Assembly: GCA_023257515.1 (NCBI GenBank)
Contig: JALRCA010000236.1
Span: 1-48,302 of the forward strand
Length of the DNA: 48,302 nucleotides
From: Aeromicrobium sp.
GTDB taxonomy: Bacteria > Actinomycetota > Actinomycetes > Propionibacteriales > Nocardioidaceae
Direction of reading: 5' to 3'
Below the pieces are notes generated by a model. The model was given only the letters and a program-made list of their open reading frames with translations. It was not told the DNA's origin and did not search any database. This document shows, piece by piece, positions 39,756 through 46,636 of the stretch; the stretch's first letter is position 1, and the number at the start of each line of letters is the position of its first letter. Position numbers and translations under genes: made by a program.

Positions 39756-41186
39756 TCAGGCCTCGAGGGTCTTGACGCGGGCGGGGGCGAACAGGGCGGC
39801 GACGACCGCCACCCCCACGACCGCGGCGCCTGCCAGGAGGGCGGGGCCGACGGCACCGTCGTAGCCGGTCGGCGTGATGGCGCCCCCGTTGCCCTGGAAC
39901 ACCGCGACGATGCCGGCGACGCCGAGCGCCACGCCGAACTCCCGGATCGTGGAGTTGGCGGAGCTGGCGGTCGCGAAGTCGTCGTCCGGCAGGCCCTCGA
40001 GGACGGCGGTCGACATCGGGGCGAACGTCAGTCCCATGCCGAGTCCGGCGACGAGCAGGGCCGGGACGAACGCGGAGTAGTCACTGCCCGCCTCCGTCAC
40101 GACGGCGAACCACACGAGCGAGACGGTCTGGAGCACGAGGCCGACCAGCAGCAGCGGCCGGAGCCCGACGCGTGGTGCGATGGCCCCGGCGAGCGGCGCG
40201 ACGACCATCGGGGCGGCGGTCCACGGCAGCGTGCGCAGGCCCGCCTCCAGCGGCGAGTAGCCCTGGACGACCTGCAGGTACTGCGAGAGCAGGAACACGG
40301 CGCCGAACATGCCGATCGTGAAGGTCAGGGCGATCACGTTGGCCACCGCGAAGCTGCGTGACCGGAACAGGCGCAGTGGCAGGATCGCGTCGCGGCGGGT
40401 GCGCGCCCAGCCGACGTAGGCCGTGAGCAGGACCGCGCCGAGCACGAGCGTCGTCAGGACGACGGGAGAGGCCCAGCCGTCGTCGTTGCCGTGGACGATG
40501 CCCCAGATGCCGGCGAACACCGCGCCGCCGAGGAGGGCGGTGCCCAGGACGTCGAGGCGCCCGGCCGAGGCGCTGCGCGACTCCTGCAGGCCCCGGACCA
40601 CGAGCGGCAGGGCGAGCAGCGTGATCGGGACGTTGAGCCAGAAGATCGCCTGCCAGCTGATGCCCTCGACGACCGCGCCGCCGACCACGGGCCCGAGCGC
40701 GACGCCGAGGCCGGACACCCCGCCCCAGATGCCGATCGCCGCGGCCCGCCGGGCCGGCGGCACCGCCGACGCGAGCAGCGTCAGCGACAGCGGCATGATC
40801 GCGGCGGCACCGAGCCCCTGGATCGCGCGCGCCGCGATGAGCGCCTCCGACGAGGTGCTCAGGGCGGCCCCGATCGACCCGAGCATGAAGATCGCGATGC
40901 CGCCGAGCATGACGCGCCTGCGACCGATCCGGTCGCCGAGGGTGGCGGCGAGCAGCATGAACGTCGCGAACACGAGGGAGTAGGCGTTCATGAACCACGA
41001 GAGCTGGTTGACGCTCGAGTCGAGGTCGGCCTGCACGACCGGCAGGGCGCTGGTCATGACCAGGTTGTCGAGGGTCGTGATGAACATCGGGAGCGACGCG
41101 GCCAGCACCGCGACCCACACGGGGACGGGGCGCCGGGCCGGCCCGGTCGCGGTGTCGTGGGGCTGGGGATCGACGAGGACCGACAT
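39756..41186 (-). CDS. DHA2 (EmrB/QacA) drug exporter
   Basis: A 476-residue MFS protein with about 14 TM segments, the number of the DHA2 family. DHA2 motif A is LGDRIGRRRVMLGG, and motif C is GLGVALGPVVGGAVVEGISWQAIFWLNVPI. It exports drugs or toxic compounds with protons. ATG 41186 has AGGAGG just upstream on the minus strand; reading from 41210 is not needed. It is divergent from the TetR gene 78 bases away, which probably represses it. Confidence 0.9.
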   Translation of the reverse strand: MSVLVDPQPHDTATGPARRPVPVWVAVLAASLPMFITTLDNLVMTSALPVVQADLDSSVNQLSWFMNAYSLVFATFMLLAATLGDRIGRRRVMLGGIAIFMLGSIGAALSTSSEALIAARAIQGLGAAAIMPLSLTLLASAVPPARRAAAIGIWGGVSGLGVALGPVVGGAVVEGISWQAIFWLNVPITLLALPLVVRGLQESRSASAGRLDVLGTALLGGAVFAGIWGIVHGNDDGWASPVVLTTLVLGAVLLTAYVGWARTRRDAILPLRLFRSRSFAVANVIALTFTIGMFGAVFLLSQYLQVVQGYSPLEAGLRTLPWTAAPMVVAPLAGAIAPRVGLRPLLLVGLVLQTVSLVWFAVVTEAGSDYSAFVPALLVAGLGMGLTFAPMSTAVLEGLPDDDFATASSANSTIREFGVALGVAGIVAVFQGNGGAITPTGYDGAVGPALLAGAAVVGVAVVAALFAPARVKTLEA

Positions 41187-41208
41187 GGTCCCTCCTGGAC
41201 TTGTAGGC

Positions 41209-41252
41209 ATCGAATGATTACTAGCGGGTCCGACGTTAAGTAATCGAGTGAT
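41209..41252. promoter_or_regulatory. Paired operator-like sites between exporter and TetR genes
   Basis: ATCGAATGAT (41209-41218) and ATCGAGTGAT (41243-41252), two ATC-N4-GAT half-palindromes 34 bases apart. GATTACT (41216-41222) and AGTAATC (41239-41245) also form an inverted pair. A plausible TetR operator. Confidence 0.5.
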
Positions 41253-41257
41253 AACCT
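41252..41257 (+). promoter_or_regulatory. Probable -10 of the tetR gene
   Basis: TAACCT, seven bases before GTG 41265; it touches the second operator-like site, which fits autorepression. Confidence 0.45.
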
Positions 41258-41264
41258 GTCAAGC

Positions 41265-41861
41265 GTGACGCCCGCCGCATCGACCCGACTCTCCGCCGAC
41301 GAACGCCGTGGCCGCGTGCTCGAGGCCGCCACCCGCGCCTTCGCCCGTACCGGCTACGCCGCGACCAGCACCGACGCGGTCGCGAAGGAGGCAGGGGTCT
41401 CCCAGCCCTACGTCGTGCGGATCTTCGGCACGAAGCTCGAGCTGTTCCTCGAGGTCTTCGACCGGGCCACGCGTCGCGTGCTCGATGCGTTCCGCGCCGT
41501 GGTCGAGTCGGGCGAGGTGGACCCGCGCTCCGCCGAGCCGCTCGAGCCCCTCGGCCAGGCCTACTCGGCACTCGTGCGCGAGGACCGCGACATCATGCAG
41601 ATCATGATCCACGGCTTCGCCGCGGCGGGGGACCCCGAGATCGGTCGGTTCGCGCGACGTCGGATGACCGAGATCTTCGAGGTCGCCCGCAGTGCGGGGG
41701 CCGATGACGAGCAGGTCCGTGCGTTCCTGGCACAGGGCATGCTCATCAACGTCATGCTCGCGATGGGTGCCCTCGAGAACATCGACGAGAGCCCGGCGAT
41801 CCGGGCCCTGGTGGAGTGCATCCTGGGTGACGAGCTGGCGACGTTGCTCGACGCCTCCTGA
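41265..41861 (+). CDS. TetR-family transcriptional regulator
   Basis: A 198-residue repressor. The N-terminal HTH lies in RRGRVLEAATRAFARTGYAATSTDAVAKEAGVSQPYVVRIFGTKLELFLEVF. The C-terminal ligand domain is helical (HGFAAAGDPEIGRFARRRMTEIFEVARSAG). It is divergent from the DHA2 exporter, the standard pair of a drug-sensing repressor and its pump. The ligand is unknown. Confidence 0.92.
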   Translation: MTPAASTRLSADERRGRVLEAATRAFARTGYAATSTDAVAKEAGVSQPYVVRIFGTKLELFLEVFDRATRRVLDAFRAVVESGEVDPRSAEPLEPLGQAYSALVREDRDIMQIMIHGFAAAGDPEIGRFARRRMTEIFEVARSAGADDEQVRAFLAQGMLINVMLAMGALENIDESPAIRALVECILGDELATLLDAS

Positions 41862-41941
41862 CGGGCAGGACCGACGGTCCGATCCGTGGTCGCATCCGTC
41901 TCGGATGACGGACCGATTGGACACATCGTGAGACGGCCTCT

Positions 41942-41947
41942 TAGGCT
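41942..41947 (+). promoter_or_regulatory. Probable -10 of thrC riboswitch RNA
   Basis: TAGGCT; TTGGAC at 41917-41922 is a candidate -35 (spacer 19). Start of RNA would be close to 41953, the first base of the riboswitch. Confidence 0.5.
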
Positions 41948-41954
41948 GGACCTG

Positions 41955-42071
41955 CTCATCCAGAGGGGCAGAGGGACACGGCCCGACGAAGCCCCAGCAA
42001 CCAGCGCACCGCCCGACCGGCGGACCGCCAGGTGCTAAATCCGTCCCGGCCGAGCGGCCGGGAGAGATGAC
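41955..42071 (+). ncRNA. SAM-I (S-box) riboswitch upstream of thrC
   Basis: P1 pairs TCATC (41956-41960) with GATGA (42066-42070). The conserved core is CAGAGGGGCAGAGGGA, CGGCCCGACGAAGCCCCAGC then AACC, with CCAGGTGCTAAATCC and GAGAGATGA at the end, matching the S-box consensus. It binds S-adenosylmethionine. P1's right strand is two bases from the AGGAGG of thrC (42073-42078), and no separate terminator hairpin is visible, so control of translation start is likely. Confidence 0.9.
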
Positions 42072-42082
42072 CAGGAGGCTAC

Positions 42083-43348
42083 GTGAGCATCACCGCAGAG
42101 ACCGGCACCCAGCTGCGCGAGGGCGCGTTCGGGCCGGCCGTCGAGCTCGTCTGTCGCGAGTGCGGCGCCACCCGTGACCTCGGACCGCACTACGCGTGCC
42201 ACGAGTGCTTCGGCCCCCTCGAGATCGGATACCGCTTCGGCGAGGTCACCCGCGAGCAGATCGAGGCCGGACCGCGCAACATCTGGCGCTACAAGGCGCT
42301 GCTGCCCGTCCCCGACGACATCGAGTCCAGCCCCAACACCGAGCCCGGCTTCACCCGGCTCCTCGAGGCCCGCAACCTCGCGGCCGAGCTGGGCCTGAGC
42401 CGGCTCTGGGTCAAGGACGACAGCACCAACCCCACCAACTCCTTCAAGGACCGCGTCGTCGCGATCGCCCTCTCGGCGGCCCGCGAGCTCGATGCCAAGG
42501 TCTTCGCGTGCCCCTCGACGGGCAACCTCGCCAATGCCGTCGCCGCGGCCGGTGCTCGCGCCGGGATCCGCACGGTCGTGTTCATCCCGAGCAACCTCGA
42601 GACGCCCAAGCAGGTCAACTCCGCGATCTTCACCGAGAACCTCGTGGCTGTCGACGGCACCTACGACGACGTCAACAAGCTCGCCTCCGAGATCGCGGGC
42701 GAGGAGGACGGCTGGGCGTTCGTCAACGTCAACGTCCGCCCCTACTACGCCGAGGGCTCCAAGACGCTGGGCTACGAGATCGCCGAGCAGCTCGGGTGGC
42801 GCCTGCCCGACCAGATCGTCATCCCGGTCGCGTCCGGCTCGCAGCTGACCAAGGTGCACAAGGCGTTCACCGAGCTCGTCAAGCTCGGCCTCGTCGAGGA
42901 CAAGCCCTACAAGGTGTTCGGCGCGCAGGCCGAGGGCTGCAACCCGGTCGCCACCGCGTTCAAGGACGGTGTCGACGCGATCCGTCCGGTCAAGCCCGAC
43001 ACGATCGCCAAGTCGCTCGCGATCGGCAACCCCGCGGACGGCATCTACGTCCTCGACATCACGCGCGAGACGGGCGGTTCCGTCGAGCAGGTCACCGACG
43101 ACGAGATCCGCGCCGCGATCGTGCAGCTCGCCCGCACGGAGGGCATCTTCACCGAGACGGCCGGGGGTACCACCGTCGGCGTGCTCAAGAAGCTCGTCGA
43201 GACCGGTCAGCTCGACCCCGAGCTCGAGACGGTCGTCATCAACACCGGCCACGGACTCAAGACGCTCGACGCCGTGTCCGGCTCGGTCGGGCCGGTCGCG
43301 ACCATCGCACCCACGTACGACGCCTTCGACGCCGCCGGCATCGCCTGA
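42083..43348 (+). CDS. thrC: Threonine synthase
   Basis: A 421-residue PLP enzyme that makes threonine from O-phosphohomoserine. PLP lysine K122 lies in NPTNSFKDR, and the phosphate loop in CPSTGNLANAVAAAG. The N-terminus carries a four-cysteine zinc-ribbon (C24-x2-C27, C39-x2-C42). GTG 42083 has AGGAGG four bases upstream. A SAM riboswitch precedes it, so SAM level controls the threonine branch. A MoaD/ThiS-like gene follows by 32 bases. Confidence 0.95.
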   Translation: MSITAETGTQLREGAFGPAVELVCRECGATRDLGPHYACHECFGPLEIGYRFGEVTREQIEAGPRNIWRYKALLPVPDDIESSPNTEPGFTRLLEARNLAAELGLSRLWVKDDSTNPTNSFKDRVVAIALSAARELDAKVFACPSTGNLANAVAAAGARAGIRTVVFIPSNLETPKQVNSAIFTENLVAVDGTYDDVNKLASEIAGEEDGWAFVNVNVRPYYAEGSKTLGYEIAEQLGWRLPDQIVIPVASGSQLTKVHKAFTELVKLGLVEDKPYKVFGAQAEGCNPVATAFKDGVDAIRPVKPDTIAKSLAIGNPADGIYVLDITRETGGSVEQVTDDEIRAAIVQLARTEGIFTETAGGTTVGVLKKLVETGQLDPELETVVINTGHGLKTLDAVSGSVGPVATIAPTYDAFDAAGIA

Positions 43349-43380
43349 GCGCCCCCACCTCACAGATCCAGGAGATCGCC

Positions 43381-43656
43381 ATGTCCGTGTCCGTCCGCAT
43401 CCCCACGATCCTGCGCGCCTACACGCACGAGGAGTCCCAGGTCAGCGCCGAGGGTGAGACCCTCACCGAGGTCATCGAGTCGCTCGAGGGCCAGTTCCCC
43501 GGCATCAAGGCCCGCGTCGTCGACGAGAACGGCAAGCTGCGCCGCTTCGTCAACATCTACGTCGCCGAGGAGGACGTGCGCTTCGCGCAGGGCCTCGACA
43601 CCAAGACGCCCGACGGCACGCAGATCTCGATCATCCCCGCCGTCGCCGGCGGCTGA
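43381..43656 (+). CDS. MoaD/ThiS-family sulfur carrier
   Basis: A 91-residue beta-grasp protein: VSVRIPTILRAYTHEESQVSAE, IESLEGQFPGIKARVV, RRFVNIYVAEEDVRFAQGLDT, IIPAVAGG. It ends in the exposed Gly-Gly needed for adenylation and thiocarboxylation. It resembles CysO of mycobacteria, the sulfur donor for cysteine, more than MoaD by context, but no cysM or mec lies nearby. An AGGAGA site precedes ATG 43381. The pairing with thrC is common in actinobacteria. Confidence 0.87.
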   Translation: MSVSVRIPTILRAYTHEESQVSAEGETLTEVIESLEGQFPGIKARVVDENGKLRRFVNIYVAEEDVRFAQGLDTKTPDGTQISIIPAVAGG

Positions 43657-43673
43657 GCCCGACCGGCTCCTCG

Positions 43674-43745
43674 GGTCCGAGGGTCGATGGGTCGGCCGCT
43701 CCTGGTCCGTAGGTGGGGCGGTCGATGTCCGCTCGGGTCCGTGGG
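43674..43745. repeat. Three degenerate 30-32-base tandem repeats in the csp leader region
   Basis: GGTCCGAGGG (43674-43683), GGTCCGTAGG (43704-43713) and GGTCCGTGGG (43736-43745), 30 and 32 bases apart. They lie in the 216-base gap before the cold-shock gene; nothing else there is recognisable. Confidence 0.5.
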
Positions 43746-43816
43746 TGGGGACCGGGCGCAGGGTCCTGTGAGGTGAACGGACGATGGATCTCTGTCGCCC
43801 GACAGGTGTCGCCGTA

Positions 43817-43822
43817 TAGGCT
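43817..43822 (+). promoter_or_regulatory. Probable -10 of the cold-shock gene
   Basis: TAGGCT, 50 bases before ATG 43873, giving a leader of about 45 bases with a GGGAG ribosome site. Confidence 0.4.
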
Positions 43823-43872
43823 CGCAGGCGACGTCCCGATCGGGTGTCACGGCGGCAAGGTGGGAGAGCGGC

Positions 43873-44073
43873 ATGGTGCAGGGAACCGTCAAGTGGTTCA
43901 GCGCTGACAAGGGCTACGGCTTCATCGCCGTCGACGGCCAGGACGACGTGTTCGTCCACTGGTCCAAGATCGCGTCCGACGGCTACAAGACGCTCGAGGA
44001 CGGGCAGTCCGTCGAGTTCGAGGTCGTCGACGGACCCAAGGGCCGCGAGGCCCACGAGGTCGTCACGCACTGA
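43873..44073 (+). CDS. cspA: Cold-shock domain protein
   Basis: A 66-residue CSD protein: [20 protein letters not shown] with the RNP1 motif KGYGFI, then DVFVHWSKI (RNP2), and [20 protein letters not shown]. It binds single-stranded RNA/DNA and melts structures. The upstream leader contains three 30-base repeats. It is monocistronic; the next gene starts 84 bases on. Confidence 0.95.
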   Translation: MVQGTVKWFSADKGYGFIAVDGQDDVFVHWSKIASDGYKTLEDGQSVEFEVVDGPKGREAHEVVTH

Positions 44074-44145
44074 CGCGCCCGCGTCACGCCCTGTCGTTCC
44101 AGGCGCGTGTCGTACGTATCACTTGCGATGGCACATCGCCGCTGA

Positions 44146-44151
44146 CATACT
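44146..44151 (+). promoter_or_regulatory. Possible -10 of the membrane/cupredoxin cluster
   Basis: CATACT, six bases before ATG 44158. It departs from TANNNT at the first position but has the right spacing. Confidence 0.35.
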
Positions 44152-44157
44152 CCCGGT

Positions 44158-45993
44158 ATGTTCCCCGCAGCCACCTCCGACCCCGCACCCGTGGGCGGCG
44201 CGGCCCTCGACCAGGTCCTCGGCCTGTCCGTCGCCGCTGGAGTCGTCACGCTCGGCCTCCTCTGGATCGCCTGGGCCCACCGCACCCATCGCATCCAGTG
44301 GTTCCAGACCTTGGGCGAGCGGCTCGGCGCCCGCTGGGGCGAGCCCGGCTGGGTCGTCATTCCCCAGCTGTTCGTCGGCACGTCGCTCATCGTGGCGCTG
44401 CTCGGCTTCCTGTGGGACGTCAGCCTGCACGCCGGCCGCGGCCGTGACGAGGGCCCGCTGGCGAACCCCGCGCACTACCTGATCCTCTACGGGCTCTTCG
44501 CCCTCTTCATCGCCGGCATGTCGGCGATCGTGTGGCCGCGCGACGGGCAGAAGCCCGGCATCGCCGCCGTCCGCATCACCCGCAAGTGGTACGCCCCCGT
44601 CGCCGGCATCTACGTCGCGGCCTGCGGGCTCTACGCCCTGATCGGCTTCCCCCTCGACGACGTCTGGCACCGTCTGTTCGGCCAGGACGTCACGCTGTGG
44701 GGACCCACGCACCTCATGCTCATCGGCGGAGCGGGGCTCTCGACGGCGGGCATCATCCTGCTGCACCGCGAGGCCGAGTTCACGGCCGAGTTCGAGGAGT
44801 CGCGCAACGTCGCCGCCCAGGCCACGCTGCACAAGCTCACGCTCGCCATGGGCTTCGGCGCCCTGCTGATCGGCCTGTCGGTGTTCCAGGCCGAGTTCGA
44901 CTTCGGCATCGCGCAGTTCCGCATGGTGTTCGCGCCGCTCATGATCGCGGCCGCCGCCGCCCTGACCCTCGTGGCGGCGCGCCTCTACGGCGGCCCGGGC
45001 TGCGCCCTGTTCGCGGCGTTCTTCTTCGTGATCACCCGCGGCATCATCTCGTTCCTCGTCAGCGACGTCTTCGGGCAGGCGCACAACGTGTTCCCGCTCT
45101 ACCTCGGCAGCGCGGTGCTGATCGAGCTGCTGGCGCTGTCGAAGCTGCGGCACAAGCCGCTCGCGTTCGGCGCCGTGGGCGGCTTCGGTATCGCCACGAT
45201 CGGCTTCGTCGTCGAGAAGGCCTGGAACGACCTCGTCTTCCAGTTCCCGTGGCCACGCGACGTGTGGGTCGAGTCGCTCGCCATGAGCGTGCCGGTCGCG
45301 ATCGGCGCGGGCCTGTGCAGCGCCCTGTTCGCGATGGGTCTGCAGGGTCGCCTGCCCAGGAACCGCGCGATCGGTCGCGTCATCGTGACCGCCTCGATCC
45401 TGGTCACCGCCGTGGCCGTCGGCAACGGTCTGCACGCGACCGTGCCCGACGACGCCCGCGCGAAGATCACGACGCAGCAGGTCGGCACCGACGAGGCGCC
45501 CGAGATCGTGGCGGACGTGACCCTGCCCGAGGGCCTGGTCGACGACCACCCCGCCTGGGTCCAGATCACGGCCTGGCAGGGCGGCGGCGAGGGCGTCGTG
45601 ACGGACCGCCTGCGCCGCACCGGCGACACGACGTGGGAGTCCACCAAGCCCGTGCCGGTCGGCGGCAACTGGAAGACGCTCGTCCGCGTCCAGGACGGTC
45701 GCATGCTGACCGCCGTGCCGATCTTCATGCCCGCCGACGAGGCCCTCGGCGCCAAGGAGGTGCCGGCCTCGCCGACGATCGACCGAAAGCTCGTGCCCGA
45801 GATCGAGATCCTGCAGCGCGAGCGCAACTTCGACGGTCCGGGCTGGCTCTGGGGCGCGGCCAACGCCGTCGTCCTGCTCTGCAGCCTCGCGATGCTCGCG
45901 GGCATCGCGGTCGCCACCTCGCGGGTCGGCCGGGCGATCGAGGCCGAGGCGGAGCGTCGCCGGGCCGAGCAGAAGGCCACGTCATCGACGTGA
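44158..45993 (+). CDS. Histidine-rich polytopic membrane protein of unknown function
   Basis: A 611-residue protein with about 12 TM segments, an extracytoplasmic domain at about 427-560, and a last TM at 564-586. Histidines near membrane faces: H91 (WDVSLHAG), H106 (NPAHYL), H171 and H185 (DDVWHRLFGQDVTLWGPTH), H203, H225, H309. The WH-x2-FG-x-D-x-T-x-W-x-P-x-H block looks like a metal site. I know no function; similar proteins exist in other actinobacteria and thermophiles by recollection. It overlaps the next gene by four bases. It is the first of four tightly packed genes with a cupredoxin-like lipoprotein. Confidence 0.85.
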   Translation: MFPAATSDPAPVGGAALDQVLGLSVAAGVVTLGLLWIAWAHRTHRIQWFQTLGERLGARWGEPGWVVIPQLFVGTSLIVALLGFLWDVSLHAGRGRDEGPLANPAHYLILYGLFALFIAGMSAIVWPRDGQKPGIAAVRITRKWYAPVAGIYVAACGLYALIGFPLDDVWHRLFGQDVTLWGPTHLMLIGGAGLSTAGIILLHREAEFTAEFEESRNVAAQATLHKLTLAMGFGALLIGLSVFQAEFDFGIAQFRMVFAPLMIAAAAALTLVAARLYGGPGCALFAAFFFVITRGIISFLVSDVFGQAHNVFPLYLGSAVLIELLALSKLRHKPLAFGAVGGFGIATIGFVVEKAWNDLVFQFPWPRDVWVESLAMSVPVAIGAGLCSALFAMGLQGRLPRNRAIGRVIVTASILVTAVAVGNGLHATVPDDARAKITTQQVGTDEAPEIVADVTLPEGLVDDHPAWVQITAWQGGGEGVVTDRLRRTGDTTWESTKPVPVGGNWKTLVRVQDGRMLTAVPIFMPADEALGAKEVPASPTIDRKLVPEIEILQRERNFDGPGWLWGAANAVVLLCSLAMLAGIAVATSRVGRAIEAEAERRRAEQKATSST

Positions 45994-46169
45994 CGCCCGT
46001 GGGCGAGCAGCTGCTCGCCCACCACGCCGCCCTCCTGGCGATCCCGGCCTTCGTGCCGGCGGTCGTCGTGGTGGGTGTCGTGCTCTACATCGCCCGCAAG
46101 GACCGTGTCGACGAGCGCAAGGAGCGCGAGATCATCGAGCGCGCCTTCGACGAGGAGGACACCCAGTGA
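45990..46169 (+). CDS. Small single-TM protein
   Basis: A 59-residue protein starting at GTG 45990, four bases inside the upstream stop. One TM segment lies at about residues 14-34 (LLAIPAFVPAVVVVGVVLYIARK). The tail is charged: RVDERKEREIIERAFDEEDT. It resembles the small subunits found with membrane oxidases or transporters, but no family is recognised. Its stop is followed by start codons of the cupredoxin gene inside a 15-base repeat. Confidence 0.7.
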   Translation: MTPVGEQLLAHHAALLAIPAFVPAVVVVGVVLYIARKDRVDERKEREIIERAFDEEDTQ

Positions 46170-46174
46170 GGACG

Positions 46175-46219
46175 ACCAGCCCAGTGACGACCAGCCCAAT
46201 GAGGACCAGCCCAGTGAAG
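46175..46219 (+). repeat. Tandem 15-base repeat with successive start codons
   Basis: Three roughly 15-base copies of ACCAGCCCARTGA(G/C)G give in-frame GTG, ATG and GTG start candidates (GTG 46166 first). They encode TSPVT/TSPMR/TSPVK. The last, GTG 46214, is directly before the signal peptide. Confidence 0.65.
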
Positions 46220-46633
46220 ACGATCGCCACGACCGCCCTGGCCGCCGTGCTCGCCGTCGGGCTGACCGCCTGCGGGGGCGGCGACGACACCGACGCCCGC
46301 GCGAGCGAGTCCGCGGGCCCGTCGGCCAGTGCGAGCGAGAGCTCCGAGGCGCCGGCCGAGGACGGCGTGACGGTCGACATCACGATCGGCGCCGACGGCA
46401 AGGTCACGCCGCAGGGCGACCGGGTCGAGGTGAAGGTCGGGCAGGAGGTGACCCTGCGGATCTCGGCGAGGGCCGACGAGGAGATCCATGTCCACTCCGA
46501 CCCCGAGCACACCTACGAGGTCGAGGCCGGCGACACGGTCAGCAAGTCGTTCACGCTCGACACGCCGGGCCAGGTCGCGGTCGAGGCGCACCACGCCGAC
46601 GCGACGATCGCCCAGCTCGTCGTGCGCCCCTGA
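46214..46633 (+). CDS. Cupredoxin-like lipoprotein
   Basis: A 139-residue lipoprotein from GTG 46214: signal KTIATTALAAVLAVGLTAC with lipobox L17-T18-A19-C20, an acidic Ser-rich linker (21-50), and a beta-sandwich domain: VTVDITIGADGKVTP, VKVGQEVTLRISARADEEIHVHSD, YEVEAGDTVSKSFTLDTPG, and QVAVEAHHADATIAQLVVRP. Metal ligands may be H92, H94, H99, H126 and H127; no cysteine is present in the domain, so not a type 1 blue copper site. It probably binds copper or another metal outside the membrane. Starts upstream at 46166 or 46196 are possible. Confidence 0.8.
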   Translation: MKTIATTALAAVLAVGLTACGGGDDTDARASESAGPSASASESSEAPAEDGVTVDITIGADGKVTPQGDRVEVKVGQEVTLRISARADEEIHVHSDPEHTYEVEAGDTVSKSFTLDTPGQVAVEAHHADATIAQLVVRP

Positions 46634-46636
46634 GTC

